Shown one piece after another: positions 53,459 through 61,743 of a stretch of 64,000 nt of DNA (its first letter is position 1; every line of letters starts with the position of its first letter). The position numbers and the translations under genes are program-made. Below the pieces are notes generated by a model that saw only the letters and a program-made list of their open reading frames with translations, did no database searches and was not told the origin of the DNA. The stretch is from positions 992,001 through 1,056,000 of the forward strand of contig CBDBMH010000002.1 in the NCBI GenBank assembly GCA_965207275.1, written 5' to 3'. This DNA comes from Bin22 sp965207275. Its GTDB lineage: Bacteria; Chloroflexota; Dehalococcoidia; Lucifugimonadales; UBA3495.

Positions 53459-54069
53459 TATGTTCGTTCAATCCTTCCTTCGACTCTACGTTTCCAAATT
53501 TCCCGGACCTTTGTTTCCAGTTCTTCCAGCCCGCCGTCGTTATCGATTACCTCCGAGGCCCGCCGGGCCCTCTCCTCCGACGGCATCTGGGCGGCTATTC
53601 TCCTGCGAATCTCCTCGGGGGCGAATCCGTTCCGCCTTTGCAGCCTTTCTACTACCTTTTCTGCCGGGGACTCGGTGGTCCAGACTTCACCGACAAGGTC
53701 GTCCCAACCGGCTTCGAATAATACAGCCGCTTCCACGACAGTTACCTGTGTTCCCTGGTTCTCAAGGACACCCAGCTTATCCCTCACGATGGAAGCCATC
53801 CGGGGGTGCATTATGCCGTTCAGAGTTGCCAGCCGGTCGGGGTCGGCAAAGACGATGCCACCCAGTTTTCTCCGGTCTATTTCGCCTTGTTCCTGAAGAA
53901 TGTCCTCTCCGAACTCCTTGACCACTTCCTGCCAGGCTTCGGAATGGGGAGTATAGGCCTCGTGCCCCACCTGGTCCGCGTTAATGATGGTGGCGCCGAG
54001 CTGCTCCAACAATCTGGAGACTTCGGTCTTGCCCGTGCCAATGCCGCCGGTCAGGCCAATGACTAACAT
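53458..54069 (-). CDS. coaE: Dephospho-CoA kinase
   Basis: The 203-residue P-loop kinase has GLTGGIGTGKT (about 5-15), NADQVGHEAY with the catalytic Asp, and HPRMASIVRD in the lid region. It performs the last step of CoA synthesis. The sequence MLVIGLTGG is the usual start. It leads the MoxR-Nudix-VWA operon, and the Nudix member would hydrolyse CoA, so two of the four genes concern CoA. Confidence 0.93.
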   Translation of the reverse strand: MLVIGLTGGIGTGKTEVSRLLEQLGATIINADQVGHEAYTPHSEAWQEVVKEFGEDILQEQGEIDRRKLGGIVFADPDRLATLNGIMHPRMASIVRDKLGVLENQGTQVTVVEAAVLFEAGWDDLVGEVWTTESPAEKVVERLQRRNGFAPEEIRRRIAAQMPSEERARRASEVIDNDGGLEELETKVREIWKRRVEGRIERT

Positions 54070-54319
54070 TCAGGCCCCATTCTTGAAAACACTCCGGCAA
54101 TTCTAACAAGGGGGTAACTATGGGTCAACCTTGCGCCGAGTTCCATGTCGACAGCCTTGTAGAGTGCGTTGCCGCTTTCCCGATGGAACGATGGCGCTAT
54201 GCGGAATGGTCAGAGGAGAAGAAATTCCCGTCTTGGCCAGGACTACTGCCGTAACGTGGGCGGTGGTAAGGCCGCTGGCCCAACGGTCGGGGCATTTTAC
54301 TTAGGCCGTGGTAAGAGTG

Positions 54320-54988
54320 TCATAGTTCGATTTTCATTTCGCCCCAGCGACCGAGGTACGTCTCCTGCAACCGGCGGAACTTTTCCTGGTAGTCCGCAGT
54401 GTGAATGGGGCTGGTGGTCATTATTACGGCGTCTTCGCGATTATCGGAGTAGTAGTTCTTCCTGATACCCACTTCTTTGAAGCCGTACTTCTCGTACAAC
54501 CTCTGGGCGATGAAGTTGGACACCCGGGCTTCCAGGGTCAGTACCGTTGATCCATGTTCCATGGCGACTCTGACAGACCCGATGAGAAGCAGCTCGCCGA
54601 TACCCTTACCGCGAAACTCCTCCCTGACCGCGATCTCGGTGATATGGGTCTCATTGCCCTGGAACCAGAGGCCCACATACCCCGCAATATCGTGGAACTG
54701 AGACTCGGAGGCATGTTGCCGGCCAACCATATCCCTTACGCCTTTGACCATGCGGCCCCAAAGGGACGCGTCACCGGGTTCGTCGTCGGTAAGGGGCAGG
54801 TCGGGGAGATCCGGCCCCGGCTCGGAGTCGGTGGTTTCCGGCCAGTGAGCCACCAGGTACCTGGCATACTTGTTGTTAAGATCGCGTTTAAGCGAAGCTC
54901 CCATAAACAGGGGAGCGAAAGCTTCTCTCTCGATCTCCAATACCTGCTCGATGTCTGAGGCCGCCATCCTGCGGAGTTCTACGTCCAT
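54320..54988 (-). CDS. GNAT-family N-acetyltransferase (RimI-like) with an insertion
   Basis: The 222-residue protein has a RimI-like core: the N-terminal LRRMAASDIEQVLEIEREAF, then ITEIAVREEFRGKGIGELLL (about 115-134) as the acetyl-CoA loop, and ARVSNFIAQRLYEKYGFKEVG (about 152-172). An extra segment of about 45 residues rich in Asp, Glu and Pro (about 50-95) sits between the first helix pair and the central strands. RimI acetylates ribosomal protein N termini; the insertion makes the target uncertain. Confidence 0.82.
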   Translation of the reverse strand: MDVELRRMAASDIEQVLEIEREAFAPLFMGASLKRDLNNKYARYLVAHWPETTDSEPGPDLPDLPLTDDEPGDASLWGRMVKGVRDMVGRQHASESQFHDIAGYVGLWFQGNETHITEIAVREEFRGKGIGELLLIGSVRVAMEHGSTVLTLEARVSNFIAQRLYEKYGFKEVGIRKNYYSDNREDAVIMTTSPIHTADYQEKFRRLQETYLGRWGEMKIEL

Positions 54989-55152
54989 CGCTCTAACCGA
55001 CCCGACCTTTCAAGAGGCGCGTTAATCCAATTCCAAGGCTGGCCGAATTTTAGCATAGCGACCTGCGATTGCAATTGGCGAGGCGGGTCCGGACCGGTCG
55101 ATGGGCAGGGTTACGTCCACCCCTGAATCCGGTGTGGGTGACTCAGGTTCCA

Positions 55153-56448
55153 TCAATTATGGTCGCCCGGCCTTTCGGTTGGACCCCTGGTTGATGCGGG
55201 AGTAGAGATGGCAACCTTTCCATACACGCCGTCGTAGCCTGGTTCGACGTAGATGTCGCCGGTTCTCACCCTGGTAATGGCTGAGGCCAAGGCTTCGTCG
55301 CCGGTGGCAGCCAGTTCCGCTTCGGTCGCCCAGAGGAGGGCGCGAAGTTCGGAGCCTGCGGCGGCGACGATGTCGATATATTTGCGATGTACGCCCTTGG
55401 TGGTGGGTCCGCGCCCGGTAACGGCGGAGATTATATCTATAAGGGGGACCATGCGAACAAAGGGAGGACGGCCATTGTCAGAGAGAACCGCGTTAGGGGG
55501 AAGGGTCCCGGAGTGATCAAAGCCTTGGGCGGGCGCCCTGTGGGCAGTGCTCGTACCCCCATTTGCCCTCAGGTTCAGGGAGCGGTGGAGGACACCGAGC
55601 GTTAGCGGCCGTCCGCATTGGGGGCAGGCGTCACCCTCCTGAAGGGTGCGGTCAGGGTGCCAGCTTACGGCGCACTTGCGGTGGCCGTCAAAGTGGTACT
55701 TACCCTCTTCCGGGTACATCTCTACCGTAAGCTCTACTTGATTGTATTCAAGGCCCCGTTGCAGTCCCACGAAGGTGGGATCGTTCTGGAAGACGGTTAG
55801 CTCACGGCCCAGACGGGGCAGGGAATGGGCGTCGGAGAAAGACACGATAGCCTTGTCCGCCAGGTCAGGCACCTGCCAGTTCATCTGCGGGTCGCTGGAC
55901 AGGCCGGTCTCAATGGCGGGGACGTGGTCAACCATATCGCCGAAGGCTTGGGAAAGGCTGTCGAAACCGGACTTGGAGCCGAAGATGCCGTACCAGGGTG
56001 TCCAGGCATGGGCGGGAACAACCAGGCAGTCCGGGTTGGTGTCCAGAGTAAGGTAGACAGCATCCCGGGCGGACAGAGCAAGGGTTGGCCTGCCGTCGGA
56101 GTTGAGGTTGCCAAACTTGCCGTACTCCCGGGTCAGAGCTGCCGCCGCGGCCATGTCCGGAGCAAAGACGAGGAGGTGGACCCTTCGACCCCGGCCATCC
56201 TGCCTGAAGACGCAGCTTACCTCGGTCCCCATGACGAAGTTCACGCCGCCGTAGTGGTATGCTCCGTCGGGGCCTTCCTTGAGGGCAGTCTTCAGCTCCT
56301 GGAACCAGACCGGATGGGTAAAGTCGGCAGTGGCGAGGAGGTCAATTCCCTTGAGGCGGGCCCACCTGGCCAGGTTGTCCAGGGTGAGGGCCGAACTGGT
56401 GGCGTAGGCGTAGGAAGAGTGAAGATGGAGGTCGGCGACAAAGGACAT
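55153..56448 (-). CDS. Endonuclease Q-like PHP-domain protein
   Basis: The protein (about 431 residues) begins ADLHLHSSYA, the first PHP metal motif, continues with TADFTHP, EVSCVF, VPAHAWTPWYG and SFSDAHSL (further metal ligands), and carries a zinc-finger-like CxxCG with a preceding Cys and His (near residues 256-276). The layout is that of EndoQ, which nicks DNA 5' of deaminated bases such as uracil and hypoxanthine. It is best known from Thermococcales archaea and a few bacteria. The ATG at 56448 is preferred; a GTG at 56463 is possible. Confidence 0.8.
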   Translation of the reverse strand: MSFVADLHLHSSYAYATSSALTLDNLARWARLKGIDLLATADFTHPVWFQELKTALKEGPDGAYHYGGVNFVMGTEVSCVFRQDGRGRRVHLLVFAPDMAAAAALTREYGKFGNLNSDGRPTLALSARDAVYLTLDTNPDCLVVPAHAWTPWYGIFGSKSGFDSLSQAFGDMVDHVPAIETGLSSDPQMNWQVPDLADKAIVSFSDAHSLPRLGRELTVFQNDPTFVGLQRGLEYNQVELTVEMYPEEGKYHFDGHRKCAVSWHPDRTLQEGDACPQCGRPLTLGVLHRSLNLRANGGTSTAHRAPAQGFDHSGTLPPNAVLSDNGRPPFVRMVPLIDIISAVTGRGPTTKGVHRKYIDIVAAAGSELRALLWATEAELAATGDEALASAITRVRTGDIYVEPGYDGVYGKVAISTPASTRGPTERPGDHN

Positions 56449-56508
56449 GCTCAAGTCTAGCACAGCCGGTGCGGGGCAGGAACAGGGAAGCGAGACGCGG
56501 GCAGTTCC

Positions 56509-57270
56509 CTATTCGGAGAGGGCCAAGAGAAGTTCCCCTGTTTCGGACGGAATGTGAAGCGGGGCCTGGTGGCAGGAATCCAGGTGCTGGATTTCCACGT
56601 TGGGGACCAGCCGGGCCATGGCAATCTGGAGGCTGGGCGAAAGCAAGCGGTTCCGGTCCAGTACCACGTAGGTGACCGGACAGGGGAGGTCGGAAAGGGC
56701 CAGGTCGACTTCCGTCTTCATCAGCCTGGTGGGCAGGGGGCCAAAGTAACCAAGGGCGCGGTTGATTTCCCGAGGCTCCATGCCATTGCACAGGTACCTG
56801 GTGATTACCGAAGGAGTGAGCCTGACGTCTCCGCCCAATATGTTATTCAGGCTTAAGGGCGGGGAGAAGCGCTTACGAACGGCACCGGGCAGACGGGAGA
56901 GCGGGGTCTTGCCCTTCTCCGGTACCACGCCGGCGATCATGGCCAGTCTCTTGGGAGGATCGGGCAAAAGGGTGGCGGCCTGCGCCGCGATCATAGCGCC
57001 GACGCCGTGGCCGACCAGGACCAGGTCCCTCATTGCCCGGCGTTCCACGGCCCGGGCGATGGCCTGGACACATTCGTCCAGGCGGACATCGGCGGTGTCG
57101 CCCTGTTCGTCGTCACCGTGACCGGGAAGGTTAAGCAGGTAAAACTGGCTGGAATACCGGGGGGTGTAAAGCCGGGGAGGGTGCTCCGCCGGCGCGGTAA
57201 CGCCGCCCCAAACCTTGTTCCAGAACCAGGCTCCCTGGCCCGCGTCGTGTACTATCAGAAAATCGGTCAT
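56509..57270 (-). CDS. Alpha/beta-hydrolase-fold protein lacking the nucleophile serine
   Basis: The 253-residue protein has the complete fold of small esterases and hydroxynitrile lyases: HDAGQGAWFW at the oxyanion loop, a LNLPGHG strand, LVGHGVGAMIA at the nucleophile elbow, a late VVLDRNRLLSP acid strand, and DSCHQAPLHIP with the His. The elbow Ser is Gly, so ordinary ester hydrolysis is not expected. It may have a different chemistry or be a binding protein. It lies between EndoQ and selA on the same strand, 45 bases from the former and 111 from the latter. Confidence 0.78.
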   Translation of the reverse strand: MTDFLIVHDAGQGAWFWNKVWGGVTAPAEHPPRLYTPRYSSQFYLLNLPGHGDDEQGDTADVRLDECVQAIARAVERRAMRDLVLVGHGVGAMIAAQAATLLPDPPKRLAMIAGVVPEKGKTPLSRLPGAVRKRFSPPLSLNNILGGDVRLTPSVITRYLCNGMEPREINRALGYFGPLPTRLMKTEVDLALSDLPCPVTYVVLDRNRLLSPSLQIAMARLVPNVEIQHLDSCHQAPLHIPSETGELLLALSE

Positions 57271-57381
57271 GCCAGTGCAACTTACTCCAGGGAAGGGTTA
57301 ACGACGGTACCGGGCCCGGGGCGGATTCCTGCAAGCTGAAAAGTCGACACTATACCCAAGAAAACCGTGAATCCTGACTCG

Positions 57382-58758
57382 CTATTTCAAGGCTGTTGTC
57401 AGGCTGTCCAGGAATTGACCTTCCTGTTCGGGCAGCACGGTTCGGGGGTCCAACAGAACCCGGTCGTCTTCGATGCGTCCGATCACGGGCTGGTCCGCGG
57501 CGCGCAGCCTCTGCATCAGGCCTTCCGGCCCGCCTGGAATGGGAGCGCAGTCCAAAGAAAGGACCCTGGTGGGCAGGGTTTCACCCGGCAAGCTGCCGCC
57601 GCCGATGGCAGACCTGCTGGCCTCCACCCTGGCGCCCGTGAGTCCCCCACGGGTGACCGCCTGCATCCAGACCTGGGCACGCTCTTCCAGCAACTGGGTC
57701 GGCGCAGAGATCATCCGCCAGACCGGTATTTCCCGTTCAGCTTCGCCGCGCAAATAGTGCATCAGGGTGGCAATAAGAGAGGCCAGGCTCATCTTGTCGA
57801 TGCGGAAGGCGCGGGCAAAGGGGTGCCGCTCAAGGCGGTTAACCAGGTCACGGGAGCCGACGACGATGCCGGCCTGGGGGCCGCCCAGCAGCTTGTCCCC
57901 GGAAAAGAAGGTCAAGCCCACGCCAGCGGCCACACTCTCCTGGGGTGTGGGCTCGTGGGCCAGGCCGTAGTTCTCGGTGGGCAGCAGGGCGCCGCTACCG
58001 ACGTCATGAAGGACAGGGATGCCGCTTTTCGCTCCCAGGGAGACCAGTTCGGCAGGTTCCACGGCTGCAGTGAATCCCTCGACACGGAAATTGCTGGCGT
58101 GGGCTTTGAGGAAGGCGCCGGTATTCGGAGTAATGGCGGCCTCATAATCACGTGCGTAAGTCCGGTTGGTAGTTCCCACGTCCACCAGGGTCGCCCCGCT
58201 CTGGGAGAGTACGTCTGGCACCCTGAAGCCCCCGCCAATCTCCACTGCTTCGCCACGGGAGACGATCACCTCTCTTCCGGCAGCCAGGGCAGACAGGCCC
58301 AGCAATACGGCCGAGGCATTGTTGTTGACCACCAGGCCCGCTTCGGCGCCGGTAATATCCTGGAGCAGGTTCTGCAGGTGGGCCTGGCGCGACCCCCGTC
58401 GGCCGTTGTCCAGGTCGAATTCGAGGTTGGAGTACCCCTGGGCGGCGTTGATGGCCGCTTCGGTGGCAGCCCTGCTGAGGGGGGCGCGGCCGAGATTGGT
58501 GTGAATTACCACCCCGGTGGCATTGATTACCGACCTGGGAGCCGGTCGATTCATAGCTTCGATGACTGTCCGGGTGGCGTCCGCCACTTCCTGAACGGTA
58601 GGGGCGTCCGCGCCGTTCATCACGCCGGCCCGGGCCCGGTCAAGTTCCTGGCGCACGAGGGATAGGATCCACTCCCGGCTGTAGGCCTTCATTTCCCAGG
58701 CCAGAGTGTCGGAGGAAAGCACCCGTTCCACACTGGGTATGTTGCGAAGCTGGATCAA
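57382..58758 (-). CDS. selA: L-seryl-tRNA(Sec) selenium transferase
   Basis: The PLP enzyme (458 residues from this start) matches SelA throughout: LRNIPSVERVL at the start, SVINATGVVIHTNLGRAPLS (about 75-94), NNASAVLL, GTTNRT and FSGDKLLGGPQAG with the PLP lysine (near residue 286). SelA converts seryl-tRNA(Sec) to selenocysteinyl-tRNA with selenophosphate. The TTG at 58758 has AAAGGA 8 bases upstream and gives the family-like start. A longer frame reaches a TTG at 58851 with a weaker site. Its tRNA substrate gene is at 28.8 kb. Confidence 0.92.
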   Translation of the reverse strand: MIQLRNIPSVERVLSSDTLAWEMKAYSREWILSLVRQELDRARAGVMNGADAPTVQEVADATRTVIEAMNRPAPRSVINATGVVIHTNLGRAPLSRAATEAAINAAQGYSNLEFDLDNGRRGSRQAHLQNLLQDITGAEAGLVVNNNASAVLLGLSALAAGREVIVSRGEAVEIGGGFRVPDVLSQSGATLVDVGTTNRTYARDYEAAITPNTGAFLKAHASNFRVEGFTAAVEPAELVSLGAKSGIPVLHDVGSGALLPTENYGLAHEPTPQESVAAGVGLTFFSGDKLLGGPQAGIVVGSRDLVNRLERHPFARAFRIDKMSLASLIATLMHYLRGEAEREIPVWRMISAPTQLLEERAQVWMQAVTRGGLTGARVEASRSAIGGGSLPGETLPTRVLSLDCAPIPGGPEGLMQRLRAADQPVIGRIEDDRVLLDPRTVLPEQEGQFLDSLTTALK

Positions 58759-59123
58759 ATTCCAAAGTCCTTTTAGTATGGGGGACTCATCAACAGCCCG
58801 CCCTTCATGAGAGCCTGGAAGAGTCTCTTGCCCGGTTCCTGCAAGCAGCAACCAATTCTATCACGAATGGAAGCCGGCGCTGACTGCCGAAAGGTCTCCA
58901 AGCCGCGGGCAATTGGGCCGGATTCCAGTATCAGGTCCGAGCCCCGGGTTGATGTGTCCTGGTTTCCACAAGACATGAAGATTTTCTCCCATTTCCATAC
59001 TTTTCTGGCTGGCTCGAATTTCCGACTCTCCAATTTTCTCTATGAAGGCTTGAAACCTGGGACTGCCAATGGGTTACCGCCTCCCTTAAGGTCTTCAGAT
59101 AAGGCAATTTTTTTGATTTCCGT

Positions 59124-59273
59124 GCCATTTTGGGCCATTTTGGGCCGTTTCGTATCTGGAAGGTGGGTCAGATGGGGCCCCGGTGGACCGAAAATGGACC
59201 GCTGGCCAGATAGGAAATGGGTAGACCGGGTTGGCCATTCCGGGCCATTTTGGGCCGTTTTGGGCCACTTTTC
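59124..59273. repeat. Two clusters of 10-base tandem repeats, 110 bases apart
   Basis: The unit GCCATTTTGG and near copies (GCCGTTTCGT, GCCATTCCGG, GCCGTTTTGG, GCCACTTTTC) occur three times from 59124 and four times from 59234. The period is exactly 10 and the clusters are 110 bases apart, so all copies lie on one face of the helix. No larger element encloses them. Confidence 0.7.
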
Positions 59274-59465
59274 GGACTTGAGCCAGGGAGACGTCCTGAC
59301 CTCCGGCCTCTGCCGCCAAGGGTCCACCTGAGGCGGATTCCGCTCCCTGGTGAAGAGGTGATCTGACCTTGAGGGCGCTATGTCGTGAATGGGCCATGAA
59401 AGTATGGTAGGGAAGCGTTATCCAGGGAATCAAGAGGCAGGTGTCACCAGGGCCATGGCGCTCTT

Positions 59466-59920
59466 ATGAAGGTCATGCTGAGCCCCCGGGCCAAGCTCGG
59501 CCCGCCCGCAAAAGGCGGATATTCTACCGGGGCGGACGCCGAAGCATCTGAATCCGTAGCTGCCAGCCAGGCAATGGGACCCAGGGCCATCGCGCCTTAT
59601 CGAACTGTCACTTTGATCCCTTCGGTCTCGCTGAGGCTGAACCCCGCCGAAGAGTCTAGAATCCACCCTTCAAGCCTACTTCCGGACCCGTAACCAGACC
59701 GGTGGGTAGGATTCTAGGCCCCCGCCAAGGGCGGACATTCTGCTTCGGCAGGCTCAGGGCGACATGACCGCTGTTCCAAGTATCAGCCTCCATTTAAGAC
59801 GCGATTGCCAGGCATTGGGACCCAATCCACGATTCCCAGCCAAGAGTTTAGACCCTTCGGCAAGCGCGCCAATCCGCCTAATGCGTACGCTGGGGGCGGC
59901 GGGCTCAGCGTGACTCGATT
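59466..59920. repeat. Decayed intergenic repeats with inverted arms
   Basis: TCTAGAATCC-ACCC (59655-59668) and GGTGGGTAGGATTCTAGG (59701-59718) are imperfect inverted arms. GCCAGGCAATGGGACCCA (about 59567) recurs as GCCAGGCATTGGGACCCA (about 59809). Segments such as GGCGGATATTC and GGCGGACATTC, and GTCATGCTGAGC and CTTCGGCAGGCTCAG, repeat in both orientations. This looks like several overlapping, eroded copies of a small non-coding repeat family. No transposase or target duplication is visible. Confidence 0.55.
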
Positions 59921-59992
59921 CTTTGCTGCCAGTGCTGGCGCAATTCGAGGGAGACTTATAGTGCGGTAGCCCTGCGGGGCGCGGTCTGCGAA

Positions 59993-60022
59993 TTGGCAAA
60001 ACTGGATGAAACCATTTAGAAT
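59993..60022 (+). promoter_or_regulatory. Possible promoter of the small exported protein gene
   Basis: TTGGCA (59993-59998) and TAGAAT (60017-60022) are 18 bases apart, about 70 bases before the start at 60095. Confidence 0.35.
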
Positions 60023-60094
60023 ATATGCTTACACGAGGACCCTTGTTGAAATGGCGATCCTTTCCTAGTTGAAACGGTCCCCTGGATGGTCGTT

Positions 60095-60301
60095 ATGAAA
60101 GGGACATTAATTGGAGTTTCGGTCTTTGTAATTCTCTCCGTGGCCGTCAGCCTGGCGGCGGTGGGCGCCGTGACGCAGACGTATACCGGGACGGCGCCGG
60201 CCGGCATAAACTCGATGGCGGTGCCGCAGATGGAGAGTCTCCCCGGGTTGGCGAAGGAGGAAGAGCAAACCGGCGTCTACCGTGCCTTCACTTACGTTTG
60301 A
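60095..60301 (+). CDS. Small exported or membrane-anchored protein (68 residues)
   Basis: The ATG at 60095 has GGATGG 5 bases upstream. The product has a Lys followed by a long hydrophobic helix (about residues 4-27) and a short polar tail. The helix is either a signal peptide or a single anchor; a cleavage site after an Ala-rich end is possible. The family is unknown. A promoter-like pair upstream and a clear terminator downstream mark it as an independent gene. Confidence 0.55.
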   Translation: MKGTLIGVSVFVILSVAVSLAAVGAVTQTYTGTAPAGINSMAVPQMESLPGLAKEEEQTGVYRAFTYV

Positions 60302-60319
60302 CCCTTCCATTAAGGCTTC

Positions 60320-60345
60320 GCCCCCCGTGCGGGGGCTTCGTTTTT
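60320..60345 (+). terminator. Rho-independent terminator after the small exported protein gene
   Basis: GCCCCC (60320-60325) pairs with GGGGGC (60331-60336), followed by TTCGTTTTT. Confidence 0.8.
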
Positions 60346-60416
60346 GACCCTTAGTTCGGCTTCCACCCCTGGCCCTAGAGTCTTTTCCCTATTCAACACT
60401 GTGTCGGAGCTTACCC

Positions 60417-61646
60417 ATGCAACCTGGACTTTCCCCCGAGCTTGACGGCCTCAAGAACATGGTACGCCAAATCGTCCGAGACGAATGCGTCCCCCTTGAA
60501 GCGGAATATCTGGCGAACCCACCCCAGGAAGGGGTTGACGATGGCGGCCCCAAGGGAATCGCCGAGACGGTTATGGGCATCGTAGGAACCCTGGACCACG
60601 GGAAGTGGGGAAGGCTGAATCGGATTTCCAAGGAGACCGGCATTTACACCTCCTTTGTGCCTGAGGAGTATGGCGGCGGGGGCATGGGAGCCCTGGGCCA
60701 CGTGGTGATGGACGAAGAAATACACAAGAGCATCGTCCAGCTTCCGACCTCTCCGGTACCGATGATGATGATCGGTTCGTGCACGACGGAGCAAGAGGAA
60801 AATTACCTCTATCCGGCCATACAGGGCGATCTGAATTACGCTTTCGGGCAAACGGAACCCCAGGCAGGCTCGGACCCGGGAGGAATGATGCAAACCCGCG
60901 CGGTGCGGGACGGGGACGATTGGGTGATCACGGGCACCAAGATGTTCATTTCGGGAGCAGCGAATGCCGACTTCCTGCTGGTGCAGGCGGTAACGGACCA
61001 GGAGAAGCGGCAGCGGGGCGGCATCACCATGTTCATCGTGGACAATCCCACTCCGGGGTTGAGTTTTGACCCCATTCGAGTTTGGATAGTTCCCACCCGG
61101 GCCCAGCAGTACATGGTCAACCTGGATGAAGTGCGGGTGCCCCAGACCCAGGTTCTGGGCGAAGTAGGTATGGGGTTCACGCTGGGTCAAAAGTGGCTGG
61201 TCCACCATGACCGGCTGCTGCGCGGGTCCATGGCATTGGGTATCCTTACGCGGGCCCTGGAAATGGCCATTGAATGGGCAAAGCAGCGGGTTACCTACGG
61301 GCGGCCCATCAGCGACCGCCAGGCGATCCAGTGGATGCTCACTGACGTTTATATCGACATCATGAACCTGCGGGCGGTTACCCGGGAGACTGCCGCCCGG
61401 GCTGACCAGGGCGAGGACGTACGGGTTGAAGCGTCCATGATCAAGTACTGCGCCGGGGAGTGGGGCTGTCGCAGCATTGACAAGATAATGCAGGTATTCG
61501 GGGGCATGGGCGAAACCCTGGATATGCCAATTCCCCACTGGTATCACCTGCTGCGCCACGCCCGCATCGGCGGCGGCACCTCGGAGATCCATAAGTTCGT
61601 GATGGCGCGGGGATTGCTGGATGGACGGGTATCCTTCCAGGGTTAG
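60417..61646 (+). CDS. Acyl-CoA dehydrogenase family protein
   Basis: The 409-residue flavoprotein has the three-domain ACAD layout: a helical N terminus, FGQTEPQAGSDPG (about 142-154) and WVITGTKMFISGAANAD (about 170-186) in the beta domain, and a C-terminal helical domain ending in RHARIGGGTSEIHKF. The usual catalytic Glu before GGTSE is Gly, and the alternative Glu in helix G is Asp (HDRLLRG, about 264-270). It may act on unusual acyl-CoA, or the base may lie elsewhere. The ATG has GGAG upstream. It lies alone before the second sigma operon. Confidence 0.87.
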   Translation: MQPGLSPELDGLKNMVRQIVRDECVPLEAEYLANPPQEGVDDGGPKGIAETVMGIVGTLDHGKWGRLNRISKETGIYTSFVPEEYGGGGMGALGHVVMDEEIHKSIVQLPTSPVPMMMIGSCTTEQEENYLYPAIQGDLNYAFGQTEPQAGSDPGGMMQTRAVRDGDDWVITGTKMFISGAANADFLLVQAVTDQEKRQRGGITMFIVDNPTPGLSFDPIRVWIVPTRAQQYMVNLDEVRVPQTQVLGEVGMGFTLGQKWLVHHDRLLRGSMALGILTRALEMAIEWAKQRVTYGRPISDRQAIQWMLTDVYIDIMNLRAVTRETAARADQGEDVRVEASMIKYCAGEWGCRSIDKIMQVFGGMGETLDMPIPHWYHLLRHARIGGGTSEIHKFVMARGLLDGRVSFQG

Positions 61647-61743
61647 CCGATCATTCCGGCGCGGGCCTGCCCGGTGGGCCCTAGTCTGCCCGCCAGGCTG
61701 GTGGCGCAGGGGCGGAGAAGTCGGCAGCTTCTTCAGCGTGTAG

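Larger units (their letters stand above)
58852..59992. other. Gene-free, repeat-rich intergenic region
   Basis: About 1.1 kb between selA and the next small gene holds no credible coding frame. It contains 10-base tandem repeats (59124-59273) and decayed repeats with inverted arms (59466-59920). Short open frames exist on both strands but have no ribosome sites and run through the repeats. Confidence 0.6.

Noticed and set aside
54070..54319. Possible small gene between coaE and the GNAT gene
   Set aside because: Open frames are short, start without ribosome sites and overlap the end of the GNAT gene on the other strand.
57367..58665. Open frame of about 430 codons opposite selA
   Set aside because: selA motifs on the other strand are unequivocal; the antisense frame has no family features.
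59040..59433. Open frames of about 100 codons in the repeat region on the minus strand
   Set aside because: They run through the 10-base repeats, have no ribosome site, and the peptide is only a reading of the repeat.
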